A stretch of 64,000 nucleotides of DNA. Source: Nocardioides sp. HDW12B (GTDB taxonomy: Bacteria; Actinomycetota; Actinomycetes; Propionibacteriales; Nocardioidaceae). Positions 37,360 through 45,974 of the stretch are shown piece after piece. The first letter of the stretch is position 1. Each line of letters begins with the position of its first letter. A program made the position numbers and the translations under genes. Location: assembly GCF_011299595.1 (NCBI RefSeq), contig NZ_CP049867.1:2294001-2358000 (forward strand). The letters are read 5' to 3'. Under the pieces are notes generated by a model, which had not been told where the DNA came from, ran no database searches, and worked only from the letters and a program-made list of their open reading frames with translations.

Positions 37360-37806
37360 TCACCGGGACGGAAGGCGCACGACGGTGACGAAGAAGTCGT
37401 CGATCGCACGGACGGCGGCCACGAACTGCTCGAAATCGACGGGTTTGCGCACGTACGCGTTCGCGTGCAGGTCGTAGGCCGCGATGACGTCCTCCTCCGC
37501 CTCGGAGGTCGTGAGGATGACGACGGGGATCCGCCGCAGGTTCGGGTCGCCCTTGATGTCGGAGAGCACCTCACGCCCGTCGCGACGTGGCAGGTTGAGG
37601 TCGAGGAGCACGAGGTCCGGGGTCCGCGCGTCCGCGAACCGGCCCTGCTGCCGCAGGTAGGCGATCGCGTCCTCGCCGTTCGAGACGACCTCGAGCCGGT
37701 TCGCGACCTTGTAGTCCGCGAAGGCCTCACGGGTCATCAGCACGTCACCGGGGTCGTCCTCGACGAGCAGGATCTCGATGGGCTGCGGCGCCGGCTGGTC
37801 AGACAT
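37360..37806 (-). CDS. Response regulator, stand-alone receiver (Rcp1-like)
   Basis: A 148-residue single-domain response regulator. The acidic pocket is VEDDPGD, phospho-acceptor is Asp69 (LVLLDLNLPRRDG), with the switch threonine in ILTTSE and conserved lysine in YVRKPV. The extended form (ending AAVRAIDDFFVTVVRLP) resembles the Rcp1 regulators paired with phytochrome-like and CHASE kinases. ATG 37806 overlaps the end of the kinase gene by 8 bases, so the two are translationally coupled. It has no DNA-binding domain and must signal by protein contact. Confidence 0.9.
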   Translation of the reverse strand: MSDQPAPQPIEILLVEDDPGDVLMTREAFADYKVANRLEVVSNGEDAIAYLRQQGRFADARTPDLVLLDLNLPRRDGREVLSDIKGDPNLRRIPVVILTTSEAEEDVIAAYDLHANAYVRKPVDFEQFVAAVRAIDDFFVTVVRLPSR

Positions 37807-39337
37807 CGGTCGCGGTCTCCTCGGGTGGAAGGGTGAAGGACATGCAGGTGCCGCCGCTCTGCGACGCTCGCACCTCGATCGTGCCGCCGTGGAACTCGAC
37901 GACCTTCTTGGCGAGCGCGAGCCCGATCCCGGTCCCGCCGTACTCGTCGCGGCCGTGCAGCCGCTGGAAGATGACGAACACCTTCTGTGCGTACTCATCC
38001 GGGATCCCGATGCCGTTGTCGGCGACGTCGACCCGGACCATCTCCCCCTCGGGCGCCGCCGTCAGACGCAACGACGGGGCCTCGTCCGGTCGGCGGTACT
38101 TGAGGGAGTTGGCGAACAGGTTGGTGAGCAGCATGCGGAGCAGCGCTGGGTCGCCGTGGATCTGCGCGGCCCCCGGTACGACGTCCACGTCGAGCGTCGC
38201 GCCGGTGCTCCGCGCCTGGTCCTCGAGCGTCTCCCACGCCGTGGCGGCGACCGCGACGAGATCGACGGCGACGAACCCCTCGCTCGTGCGACCGACCCGG
38301 CTGAAGGTCAGCAGGTCGGTGATGAGCAGCTGCATCCGTTTGGCGCCGTCGACGGCGAAGGCGATGTACTGGTCCGCACGGTCGTCGAGCTGTCCGGCGT
38401 ACCGCTGCTCGAGCAGCTGGCAGAAGCTGGCGACCTTGCGCAGGGGCTCCTGGAGGTCGTGGGACGCGACGTAGGCGAATTGCTCGAGGTCCGCGTTGGA
38501 GCGTGCGAGCTCGGCTGCGCGTCGCTCCAGGCCGCGACGCTGCTGCTCCACCTCCGCCAGCACACCCACGAGCTCCAGCCGCATGGACTCGACGTCGTCA
38601 CCGATCTCGCGGAGGTCGGGCGGGCCGGTCGGCTGGATCGGGACGCCGTGCCCGCCGCGGGCCACCACCCGCACCTGCTCCCCGAGGCGCCGCAGCGGCC
38701 GGAGGACCGAGGTGCTCAGCGCGCGCGAGAGGGCCGCCACGGCGACGGCGACGGTGAGCGCCATGAGGGCGAGGGTGACGACCACGACGGTGCGCGCGCG
38801 GTCCGCTTCCTCCTGCGCCGTCGTCAGCTCGTCCTCGAGCTCGGCGTCGAGGGCGGCGTTGCTGCGACGCACCCGCTCGAAGAGCTGGCGCCCGAACTCG
38901 ATGGTCCTGTCGACGCCGGGGCCTTCCGCGCTGTCGGTCCGCAACGACGCGTACTGACCGCGCCACGCCGTGATCGCAGCATCCACGGAGAGCAGGTCGA
39001 CCCGGGCGTCGTCCCCGGGGCGGATCAGACGCCCCAGCTCGCGGCGGGCACGTTCCTCCTTGAGAAGACCCTGGCGGTAGGGCTCGAGGAAGGCCTCGTC
39101 GCCGGACAGCGCGTAGCCGCGGAGCCCGGTCTCCTGGTCCACGAGCGAGGTCAAGAGCTGGCTCGCGGCGAGACGAGCCGGGACGGTCCGTTCCACCTGC
39201 TCGGAGGTCGCCTCGTCGGCCCGCCGGAGCGCGACCGTGAGCGCCACCCCTGCCAGCAGGAGGAGCACGAAGAGGCCGACGAGCGTCACCCGCAGCCGCC
39301 GGGCCAGCCTCCAGTCCGACCACGCACCCCCGGTCAT
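37799..39337 (-). CDS. Membrane histidine kinase with CHASE3 and HAMP domains
   Basis: A 512-residue kinase. Membrane helices are at about 18-37 and 184-203, with an extracytoplasmic CHASE3-type helical domain between them (RLAASQLLTSLVDQETGLRG and a second helix pair). HAMP follows at about 205-260, then the dimerisation domain with His293 (YVASHDLQEPLRK) and the ATPase domain (NLFANSLKYRRPD, DNGIGIP, GGTGIGLALAKK). The extracytoplasmic domain and the lipoprotein encoded two genes downstream could meet at the outer face of the membrane. It starts 4 bases after the stop of the PP2C regulator gene. Confidence 0.92.
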   Translation of the reverse strand: MTGGAWSDWRLARRLRVTLVGLFVLLLLAGVALTVALRRADEATSEQVERTVPARLAASQLLTSLVDQETGLRGYALSGDEAFLEPYRQGLLKEERARRELGRLIRPGDDARVDLLSVDAAITAWRGQYASLRTDSAEGPGVDRTIEFGRQLFERVRRSNAALDAELEDELTTAQEEADRARTVVVVTLALMALTVAVAVAALSRALSTSVLRPLRRLGEQVRVVARGGHGVPIQPTGPPDLREIGDDVESMRLELVGVLAEVEQQRRGLERRAAELARSNADLEQFAYVASHDLQEPLRKVASFCQLLEQRYAGQLDDRADQYIAFAVDGAKRMQLLITDLLTFSRVGRTSEGFVAVDLVAVAATAWETLEDQARSTGATLDVDVVPGAAQIHGDPALLRMLLTNLFANSLKYRRPDEAPSLRLTAAPEGEMVRVDVADNGIGIPDEYAQKVFVIFQRLHGRDEYGGTGIGLALAKKVVEFHGGTIEVRASQSGGTCMSFTLPPEETATDV

Positions 39338-39341
39338 CGCG

Positions 39342-40499
39342 TCAGGACCACCATCCCGCAGTGCCGACGAGCAGCGCAGCGACGTCGTCGGCGAGCGGCC
39401 CTCCGTTCGCCCCCTCCACGGCGGCGAACAGCGCGGACGCCAGGGCGTCTCGCGGTGTGTCGTTCGCGACCAGCGAGCTGAGCTGCCGCACGAGCCCGTC
39501 CGTCCCCAGCCGGGTCGTCGCGCCCGGCGCGGCCCGCCCCTCGAAGAGCCCGTCGGTGAACAGCAGCAGGCCCCAGTCGTCGTCGAGGTCGACAGCGAAC
39601 GGCTCGATCGCGTGACCGTCGAGGAGCGTCAGGATCGGCAGCCGACTGCCGTCGATCTCGTCGACGGCGCCGCCCCGGACCAGCAGCGGCGAGGGGTGGC
39701 CGCAGAGCAGCACCTCCGCGCGCGCCAGCGAGCTGTCGAGCGACACGGTGGCGATGGTGGCGAACCGGTCGTCGTCGTGCCGCTCCGCGAGCAGCACCTG
39801 CTCGACCCCGCGCACGACGTCCGCACCCGTGTGCCCGGCCAGCACCAGCGTGCGCCACGCGATCCGCAGCGCCACCCCCAGGGCCGCCTCCTCGGGACCG
39901 TGACCGCTGACGTCCCCGATCAGCAGGTGCACACCCGTCGAGGTCTGGACCACGTCGAAGAAGTCGCCGCCGAGCAGCGCCCGCCCGCCTCCGGGTCGGT
40001 AGAAGCTCGCGACACGGAGCTCGCTGGTCCCGATCAGCGGGCTCGGCAGCAGGCCGCGTTGCAGGCGGGCGTTCTCCTGCGCGATCAGCTCGGCCGCCAC
40101 GAATCGGCGACGGTCGAGCGCGGCCCGGCCCCGCTCCACCGCGTACCGCACCGAGCGCTCGATCGCCGTACCGTCCACCTGGCCCTTGACGAGGTAGTCC
40201 TGCGCACCCGCAGCGAGCGCCACGCGCCCGATGCCGTCGTCGATGCGGCCCGTGAGCACCACGATGGGCACGTCGGGCACCGCAGCGCGCAGCCTCTCGA
40301 GCGCGGAGAGCCCCATGGCATCGGGAAGGCCGAGGTCGAGCAGGACGCACTCGGTGTCGGGCGGCCACGCGTCGAGCGTCGCCTGCAGGGTGGCGAAGCA
40401 GGTCAGGTGGATGTCGGGGGCGACACCCTCGAGCATGTCGGTCACCAGGAGCCTGTCGCCCGCGTCGTCCTCGATCAGGACCAGGGAATGGTGACTCAT
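39342..40499 (-). CDS. Response regulator with PP2C/SpoIIE phosphatase domain
   Basis: A 385-residue regulator. The receiver (about 1-125) has acidic residues IEDDAGD and phospho-acceptor Asp55 in VLLDLGLP. The output domain (about 150-385) is a SpoIIE-type PP2C phosphatase with GGDFFDVV, GDVSGHGPEEA and DDVAALL metal motifs. This kind of protein usually dephosphorylates an anti-sigma-factor antagonist, so it may switch a sigma factor; no antagonist or anti-sigma gene is seen in this window. ATG 40499 has a GGAGGGAG ribosome binding site. It is the first gene of the four-gene cluster. Confidence 0.91.
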   Translation of the reverse strand: MSHHSLVLIEDDAGDRLLVTDMLEGVAPDIHLTCFATLQATLDAWPPDTECVLLDLGLPDAMGLSALERLRAAVPDVPIVVLTGRIDDGIGRVALAAGAQDYLVKGQVDGTAIERSVRYAVERGRAALDRRRFVAAELIAQENARLQRGLLPSPLIGTSELRVASFYRPGGGRALLGGDFFDVVQTSTGVHLLIGDVSGHGPEEAALGVALRIAWRTLVLAGHTGADVVRGVEQVLLAERHDDDRFATIATVSLDSSLARAEVLLCGHPSPLLVRGGAVDEIDGSRLPILTLLDGHAIEPFAVDLDDDWGLLLFTDGLFEGRAAPGATTRLGTDGLVRQLSSLVANDTPRDALASALFAAVEGANGGPLADDVAALLVGTAGWWS

Positions 40500-40651
40500 C
40501 ACCCGCTCCCTCCGGCTGCGCTCCACGGCTCACGTCGGCCCGTCGCGTCGGCAGCATACTGGAGCGGTCGCCCGGCACGGCTGCTCCCGCTCGGCCCCGC
40601 GCGTGGACGCGAGGTCAGGAACGGTGCTGGTCAGTGACGTCGTGGCACGGG
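40500..40651 (-). promoter_or_regulatory. Upstream region of the signalling cluster
   Basis: This 152-base gap must carry the promoter of the minus-strand cluster. TATGCT (40552-40557, minus strand) is the best -10 candidate, with no clear -35. No inverted repeat stands out. Confidence 0.35.
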
Positions 40652-41698
40652 TCAGGAGTCACAGCCGATGCCGTCGCCGTCCGCGTCCAAGCCGTAGGGG
40701 TCGGAGCCGGTGCTGCGGATCGGGCCGTCGACGTCGTCGCAGTTCAGGTCCGCGACACGGGGCAGGCACGGGCTGTAGCCGGCCGTGCAGCTGCCGTTCG
40801 CGCTGCCGCCGCTGCCGCCCATGAGCGGTTGGGGCTTCGGCGACGGCGGTGCCGGGGGTGGTGCCTGCTGACCGGTCTGCATGGGGCACAGATTGCGCGC
40901 GCCCCGGTCGTTGGCGACGTAGACCGTCTCGCGCGGGTGGAAGCCGTAGCCGTCGCGGGAGTCGTAGGCGGCGATCGCGCGGCCGTTCTTGATGAGCCGG
41001 AGCCCGGCGTCCATGTCACCGAGATCGACGTAGCGCAGCAGGCGGCCGTAGCTGTCCCGGTCCTCGTCGGACTCCCCCAGCGACACCATCTCGCCCAGGA
41101 CCAGGTTCGACAGGTTCGCGGCAGCAGCCTCGAAGCCGCACTCCCCCACCTCCGGGGTGTCGATACCGACCAGGCGCACCGTCTCGCCGTTGCCGAGCTC
41201 GATGGTGTCGCCGTCGATGATGCGGGAGACGTAGAACGTGGGCTGCCTCGGCACCGGGGGCTTCGCGGACCGTTCCGCTCGGGGCTTCTTCCCCGGGACC
41301 GGGCCCGGTGCCCGGTCGCCTCGATCACCGCCGGCAGTGCTCGACCTCGTCGTGGCGCCCGGTGGCGACCCGGTCGCCGACCGGTCGTCGGGCTCCTGGT
41401 CGGCGTCGACGGGCTCCTGCTCGGGCTCGGCGTCTGCAGCCGTCGCGGACAGCGTGGAGCTCGTGGGGCCGTCCTCCGACGGGAGCCACGATCCGACGAG
41501 AGCCAGGGCCAGCAGCACGATGACGGTCGTCAGGACCTTGTGGCGTCCTACCCACGCGGAGGTGGGGGACGCGTGCTCGAGGCTGAGCGCCCCGGGAGGT
41601 GCTGCGACGCGGTAGTCGGTCCACCGATGCCCGTCGAAGTAGCGCAGGTGCCCGGGAGGCTGTTCGGTGTCCTGGTACCAGCCTGGCTTGTGATTCAT
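40652..41698 (-). CDS. DUF2510 membrane protein with thermonuclease and excalibur domains
   Basis: A 348-residue protein anchored by one helix (about 55-72). Residues 1-40 are a DUF2510 domain (PGWYQDTEQPPGHLRYFDGHRWTDY), on the cytoplasmic side. After the helix comes a charged linker, then a staphylococcal-nuclease-like domain (about 155-270, with IIDGDTIELGNGETVRLVGIDTPE), and a C-terminal excalibur calcium motif (DPYGLDADGDGIGCDS). The nuclease should act outside the membrane. Gene start ATG 41698 overlaps the DUF4236 stop (ATGA). It is the last gene of a three-gene operon. Confidence 0.88.
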   Translation of the reverse strand: MNHKPGWYQDTEQPPGHLRYFDGHRWTDYRVAAPPGALSLEHASPTSAWVGRHKVLTTVIVLLALALVGSWLPSEDGPTSSTLSATAADAEPEQEPVDADQEPDDRSATGSPPGATTRSSTAGGDRGDRAPGPVPGKKPRAERSAKPPVPRQPTFYVSRIIDGDTIELGNGETVRLVGIDTPEVGECGFEAAAANLSNLVLGEMVSLGESDEDRDSYGRLLRYVDLGDMDAGLRLIKNGRAIAAYDSRDGYGFHPRETVYVANDRGARNLCPMQTGQQAPPPAPPSPKPQPLMGGSGGSANGSCTAGYSPCLPRVADLNCDDVDGPIRSTGSDPYGLDADGDGIGCDS

Positions 41699-42804
41699 CC
41701 CTGACCTGTCATCTCGTCGAAGTCCACGGCGTCAAGAAGAGTGCCGAGGTCAGGCTGCTGGGTGACGTCGAGCGGCTGGAGCTCCTTGGACACCCCCCGT
41801 TGGGTGGCCACCAGCTCGCTCGCCGCGTCCGAGAGGATCTGCGCGGCGTCGACGCTCTGCCACCGCACCCCCGCGAGCGCCGAGCGGCTCACCCGCGCGG
41901 CCATCACCGCCTCGGGACGTCGGCGTCCGTCGTCCCCGTGCCCGGCCGCCCGCACGGCGACGATGCGTGCGCTCGAGATGCCCGGCGCGGTCGCGAAGCA
42001 CTCCTTCAAGGTGGCGAGCACGTGACCGCACACCACGAGCTTGTAGACGTCGGCGGTCTCCCGCTTCGTGAGCTTCTTGAGCGACAGGTTCCCCTTCGCG
42101 GTGGTGGTCGGCTTGCGCTCGGGCACCACCTCGACGCCCGGCACGACGGCGATGAGGCTGACTTCCTCGTGCAGCACGCCCACCGCCGCTGCCGCCGCCT
42201 GGTTGTCCTCGAAGGCCGACGCGAGTCGCGACAGGACGATCCGCGGCTCGTTGGCCCGCAGTCCCCTCCACTCGCCCTCGATCTCGCGCTGCCACTCGAG
42301 CTGCCGTTGGGCGAGTGTCTCCTCCAGTGACCGGACCTCGGTCTCCGCGCCGGCTCGTGCACCCACCCGGGCGGTCCTGCGCGCCGCGCGATCGAAGACG
42401 CTGACGCCGGCACGCGCCTGCTGCGCATGACGCCGCAGGATCGCCCGGGCATCGACCTCGGGCAGCGGCGGCGGCACGCCGGGCTCAGCGGCCGGGAACT
42501 CCCGTCGGGGCAGGTCCGTGATGGCCTGCAGCGCATCGAGCAGCCGCTGTGCTTCGGCCGCCTTCTCCTGCGCCGCCGGTGACGGCGCCGAGGCCGACCG
42601 CTGCCCCCGTGCGCTCGTTGAACTGCTCGAGCGCGGACGCCCGCTCAGGGGCGTGTAGTACCCCACCGGCCCGACTCCCGTGGACACCCCAGCTCGACCC
42701 GCACCGACGTGCACGCGCGCAGCGCGCGGCCCGAGACTCGTCCTCACGCCCCTGCTCGAGGCGCGCACGCGGACACCGGGCGCCACTCGCACGGAGAACC
42801 CCAC
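41695..42804 (-). CDS. DUF4236 domain protein
   Basis: A 369-residue protein. The first 50 residues form a DUF4236 domain: VGFSVRVAPGVRVRASSRGV and TSLGPRAARVHVG are its repeats, ending in GYYTPL. The middle (about 60-240) is Ala/Arg/Glu-rich and probably helical, and the last 170 residues look like a compact alpha/beta domain (from about VVPGVEVVPERKP to the end). No signal or membrane segment is seen. The function is unknown. GTG 42804 sits 37 bases after the excalibur gene stop and the gene overlaps the nuclease gene start. Confidence 0.8.
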   Translation of the reverse strand: MGFSVRVAPGVRVRASSRGVRTSLGPRAARVHVGAGRAGVSTGVGPVGYYTPLSGRPRSSSSTSARGQRSASAPSPAAQEKAAEAQRLLDALQAITDLPRREFPAAEPGVPPPLPEVDARAILRRHAQQARAGVSVFDRAARRTARVGARAGAETEVRSLEETLAQRQLEWQREIEGEWRGLRANEPRIVLSRLASAFEDNQAAAAAVGVLHEEVSLIAVVPGVEVVPERKPTTTAKGNLSLKKLTKRETADVYKLVVCGHVLATLKECFATAPGISSARIVAVRAAGHGDDGRRRPEAVMAARVSRSALAGVRWQSVDAAQILSDAASELVATQRGVSKELQPLDVTQQPDLGTLLDAVDFDEMTGQG

Positions 42805-42841
42805 CGCTCCATCCCCCCGTTCGGCCGACCCTCGCTGTGGC

Positions 42842-43126
42842 TCAGGCCTTCTCGCAGGCGATGCGGTCGTTGTCACGGTCCAGGTCGCCGTTGTGACGCT
42901 CGGCCGCCCAGTAGATGTCGTTGCTGCGCTTGAAGCTCGTGACCGGCGTACCCGAGGTGCGGTCGCGAGCGGCACGGGTGCCGACGCCGTGCGGGAACTT
43001 CTTGTTGAAGTTCGTGCAGTTGTCGTGGATGCCGACGGAGTGGGCCTCGGCGGTCGTCGTGACGGCGACCGCGCTCCCCAGGACCAGGCCGACCGAGCCG
43101 ATGAGTGCAGCAGTACGCGACTTCAT
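42842..43126 (-). CDS. Small secreted excalibur-domain protein
   Basis: A 94-residue protein with a signal peptide (about 1-28, ending TTTAEA) and an excalibur-type calcium motif DRDNDRIACEKA at the end. A pair of cysteines (NCTNFN and IACEK) may form a disulfide. The excalibur domain is tied to calcium-dependent surface or nuclease proteins. It is the first gene of the operon; the nuclease two genes on carries the same type of domain. Confidence 0.85.
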   Translation of the reverse strand: MKSRTAALIGSVGLVLGSAVAVTTTAEAHSVGIHDNCTNFNKKFPHGVGTRAARDRTSGTPVTSFKRSNDIYWAAERHNGDLDRDNDRIACEKA

Positions 43127-43292
43127 GTTCACGAGATTCCCCGTCGTCGAGCGGCGCCTTCCCCGATGAACGGCGCGCGTCGCCACAGTAGGCATCTGGC
43201 GGCACATCTGTCCCGGGCAATTGGTCCTTGTCTCCTAAACGAGATCAAGGACCCAAATCGGTTCGAACGGTGTCACGGGGGCAGACAGGGCA
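43127..43292 (-). promoter_or_regulatory. Upstream region of the excalibur/DUF4236/nuclease operon
   Basis: The region holds an imperfect hairpin: GGTCCTTG (43223-43230) pairs with CAAGGACC (43246-43253), extended inward by TCTC (43231-43234) with GAGA (43241-43244), with one bulged T. It lies about 100 bases upstream of ATG 43126. It may be an operator or an RNA structure in the leader. No clear -10 box is seen. Confidence 0.45.
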
Positions 43293-43325
43293 AAGGCCCC
43301 GCACCCGGTGGTGGGTGGGGGCCTT
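43293..43325 (-). terminator. Hairpin terminator of sigA
   Basis: AAGGCCCCGCACCC and GGGTGGGGGCCTT can pair around GGTGGT. It lies 30 bases after the sigA stop codon on the minus strand and separates sigA from the excalibur operon. Confidence 0.75.
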
Positions 43326-43354
43326 CGTCGTGGTGCAGCGCGGGTGGGCGACTC

Positions 43355-44695
<1,341 letters not shown>

Positions 44696-44806
44696 GAACT
44701 ACCTCTCGTCCAGAGTGATGGGCGCGGCAGAGCCCGTTGTCGTCAAGTGCCGCCGGGGTCCATTGTGGCACGGTCCTGGTGAGAACAGAGAACCGGCTGG
44801 GGCCCT

Positions 44807-45379
44807 TCAGCCACGGCCCGCCTTGGCCGCAGCCTTCTTCTGCTGCTTGAACTCCCGCACCTTGACCAACGAGTCCGCGTCGACGACGTCGGCCACCGAG
44901 CGGTGGCCCTCGAGGGCGTAGTCACCGGCAGCCTCCTCCCAGCCGTCGGGACGCACGTCGAGCTGCTTGGCCAGCAGGGCGGTGAAGATCTGCGCCTTCT
45001 GCTTGCCGAACCCGGGCAGCGCCTGGAGCCGCTTGAGCAGGTCGTCGCCGCTGCTCGCCTCGGTCCAGATCCGCGTCGTGTCGCCGTCGTGGTCGTCGAC
45101 GACCTGCTGGGCGAGGGCCTGGATCCGCCCGGCCATCGAGCCGGGGAAGCGGTGCACCGCGGGCGTGCGCGCGCAGGCCTCGGCGAACTCCTCGGGGTCC
45201 ATGGCCGCGACGGTCGCGGGGTCGAGGGAGCCCAGTCGCTCGACGAGCTTGCCTGGGCCGGCGAAGGCCCGCTCCATCGGGAACTGCTGGTCGAGCAGCA
45301 TGCCCACCAGCAGGGCGAAGGGCGACTCGGAGAGCACGCGGTCGGCGTCGGCGTCCTGGGCGATCTGGATCGTGGCCAT
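44807..45379 (-). CDS. HhH-GPD base-excision DNA repair protein
   Basis: A 190-residue DNA glycosylase-like protein. The helix-hairpin-helix is LQALPGFGKQKAQIFTALL, and the N-terminal half (ESPFALLVGMLLDQQFPMERAF) fits the HhH-GPD fold. The typical catalytic Asp after the hairpin is not obvious, so glycosylase activity is uncertain. The C terminus is Lys-rich. ATG 45379 is preferred, with CAGGAT six bases before it. Confidence 0.85.
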   Translation of the reverse strand: MATIQIAQDADADRVLSESPFALLVGMLLDQQFPMERAFAGPGKLVERLGSLDPATVAAMDPEEFAEACARTPAVHRFPGSMAGRIQALAQQVVDDHDGDTTRIWTEASSGDDLLKRLQALPGFGKQKAQIFTALLAKQLDVRPDGWEEAAGDYALEGHRSVADVVDADSLVKVREFKQQKKAAAKAGRG

Positions 45380-45467
45380 GGCGCCATCCTGCCCCACCGC
45401 GGCGGCGGTACGCCGCCCCTGTGGACAACGCGAGCGGCCCGCCCGGCCACCGGGTGAGGATCAGCCG

Positions 45468-45962
45468 GTGACCCCCTCCCCGACCGACCTGGCACCCGGC
45501 CGCGACGCCCGTGGCAGCGCCCGGCGCGAACGGCTGCTGCGCGCCGAGGTCGCCGCGCTGCGCCGCCGCGAGCAGCGGCGGATCTTCCCCGCGCGTCTGT
45601 GCCTGGGTCCCGGCCCCGAGCAGGGCCCGGGTCACGCGCTGGCCTGGCCGCCCCGGGACCCGCCCGACGTCGGGCTGGTCTTCGACCTCGTCGACTCGTT
45701 GCTCGACGCCGGCGGCGAGCCGGGCGAGGCCGGCACCGGGAGCGGCGGCGACAGCCGTCTGTGGCTGGTGCGGCCCGGCCACCCCGAGGTCCACGACCTC
45801 GACCTCCGGGTGGCCTCGGTGGCGCTCCGGGTCGCGGCGGCGCGCGGTCCGGCGTACGGCGCCGTGTGCGGGCCGATGGTCGTCCTCACCCGCTACGGCT
45901 GGCTCGACCCCCTCACCGGGGAGTCGCGCCGCTGGAAGCGGCTGCGGCTCCAGGACCGCTGA
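45468..45962 (+). CDS. Conserved hypothetical protein
   Basis: A 164-residue soluble protein of unknown function. An Arg-rich helix (residues 15-45) is followed by a compact domain with WLVRPGHPEVHDLDLRVASVA and VVLTRYGWLDPLTGESRRWKRLRL. GTG 45468 has GTGAGGA seven bases upstream. It is divergent from the HhH-GPD gene and convergent with the glutamate-cysteine ligase gene, with 12 bases between stops. I do not recognise a family. Confidence 0.65.
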   Translation: MTPSPTDLAPGRDARGSARRERLLRAEVAALRRREQRRIFPARLCLGPGPEQGPGHALAWPPRDPPDVGLVFDLVDSLLDAGGEPGEAGTGSGGDSRLWLVRPGHPEVHDLDLRVASVALRVAAARGPAYGAVCGPMVVLTRYGWLDPLTGESRRWKRLRLQDR

Positions 45963-45974
45963 CGCGGCCGAGCG

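Noticed and set aside
43256-43276. TTCGAAC resembling a tRNA T-loop
   Set aside because: The flanking bases cannot form the T stem and no anticodon or acceptor arm is found.
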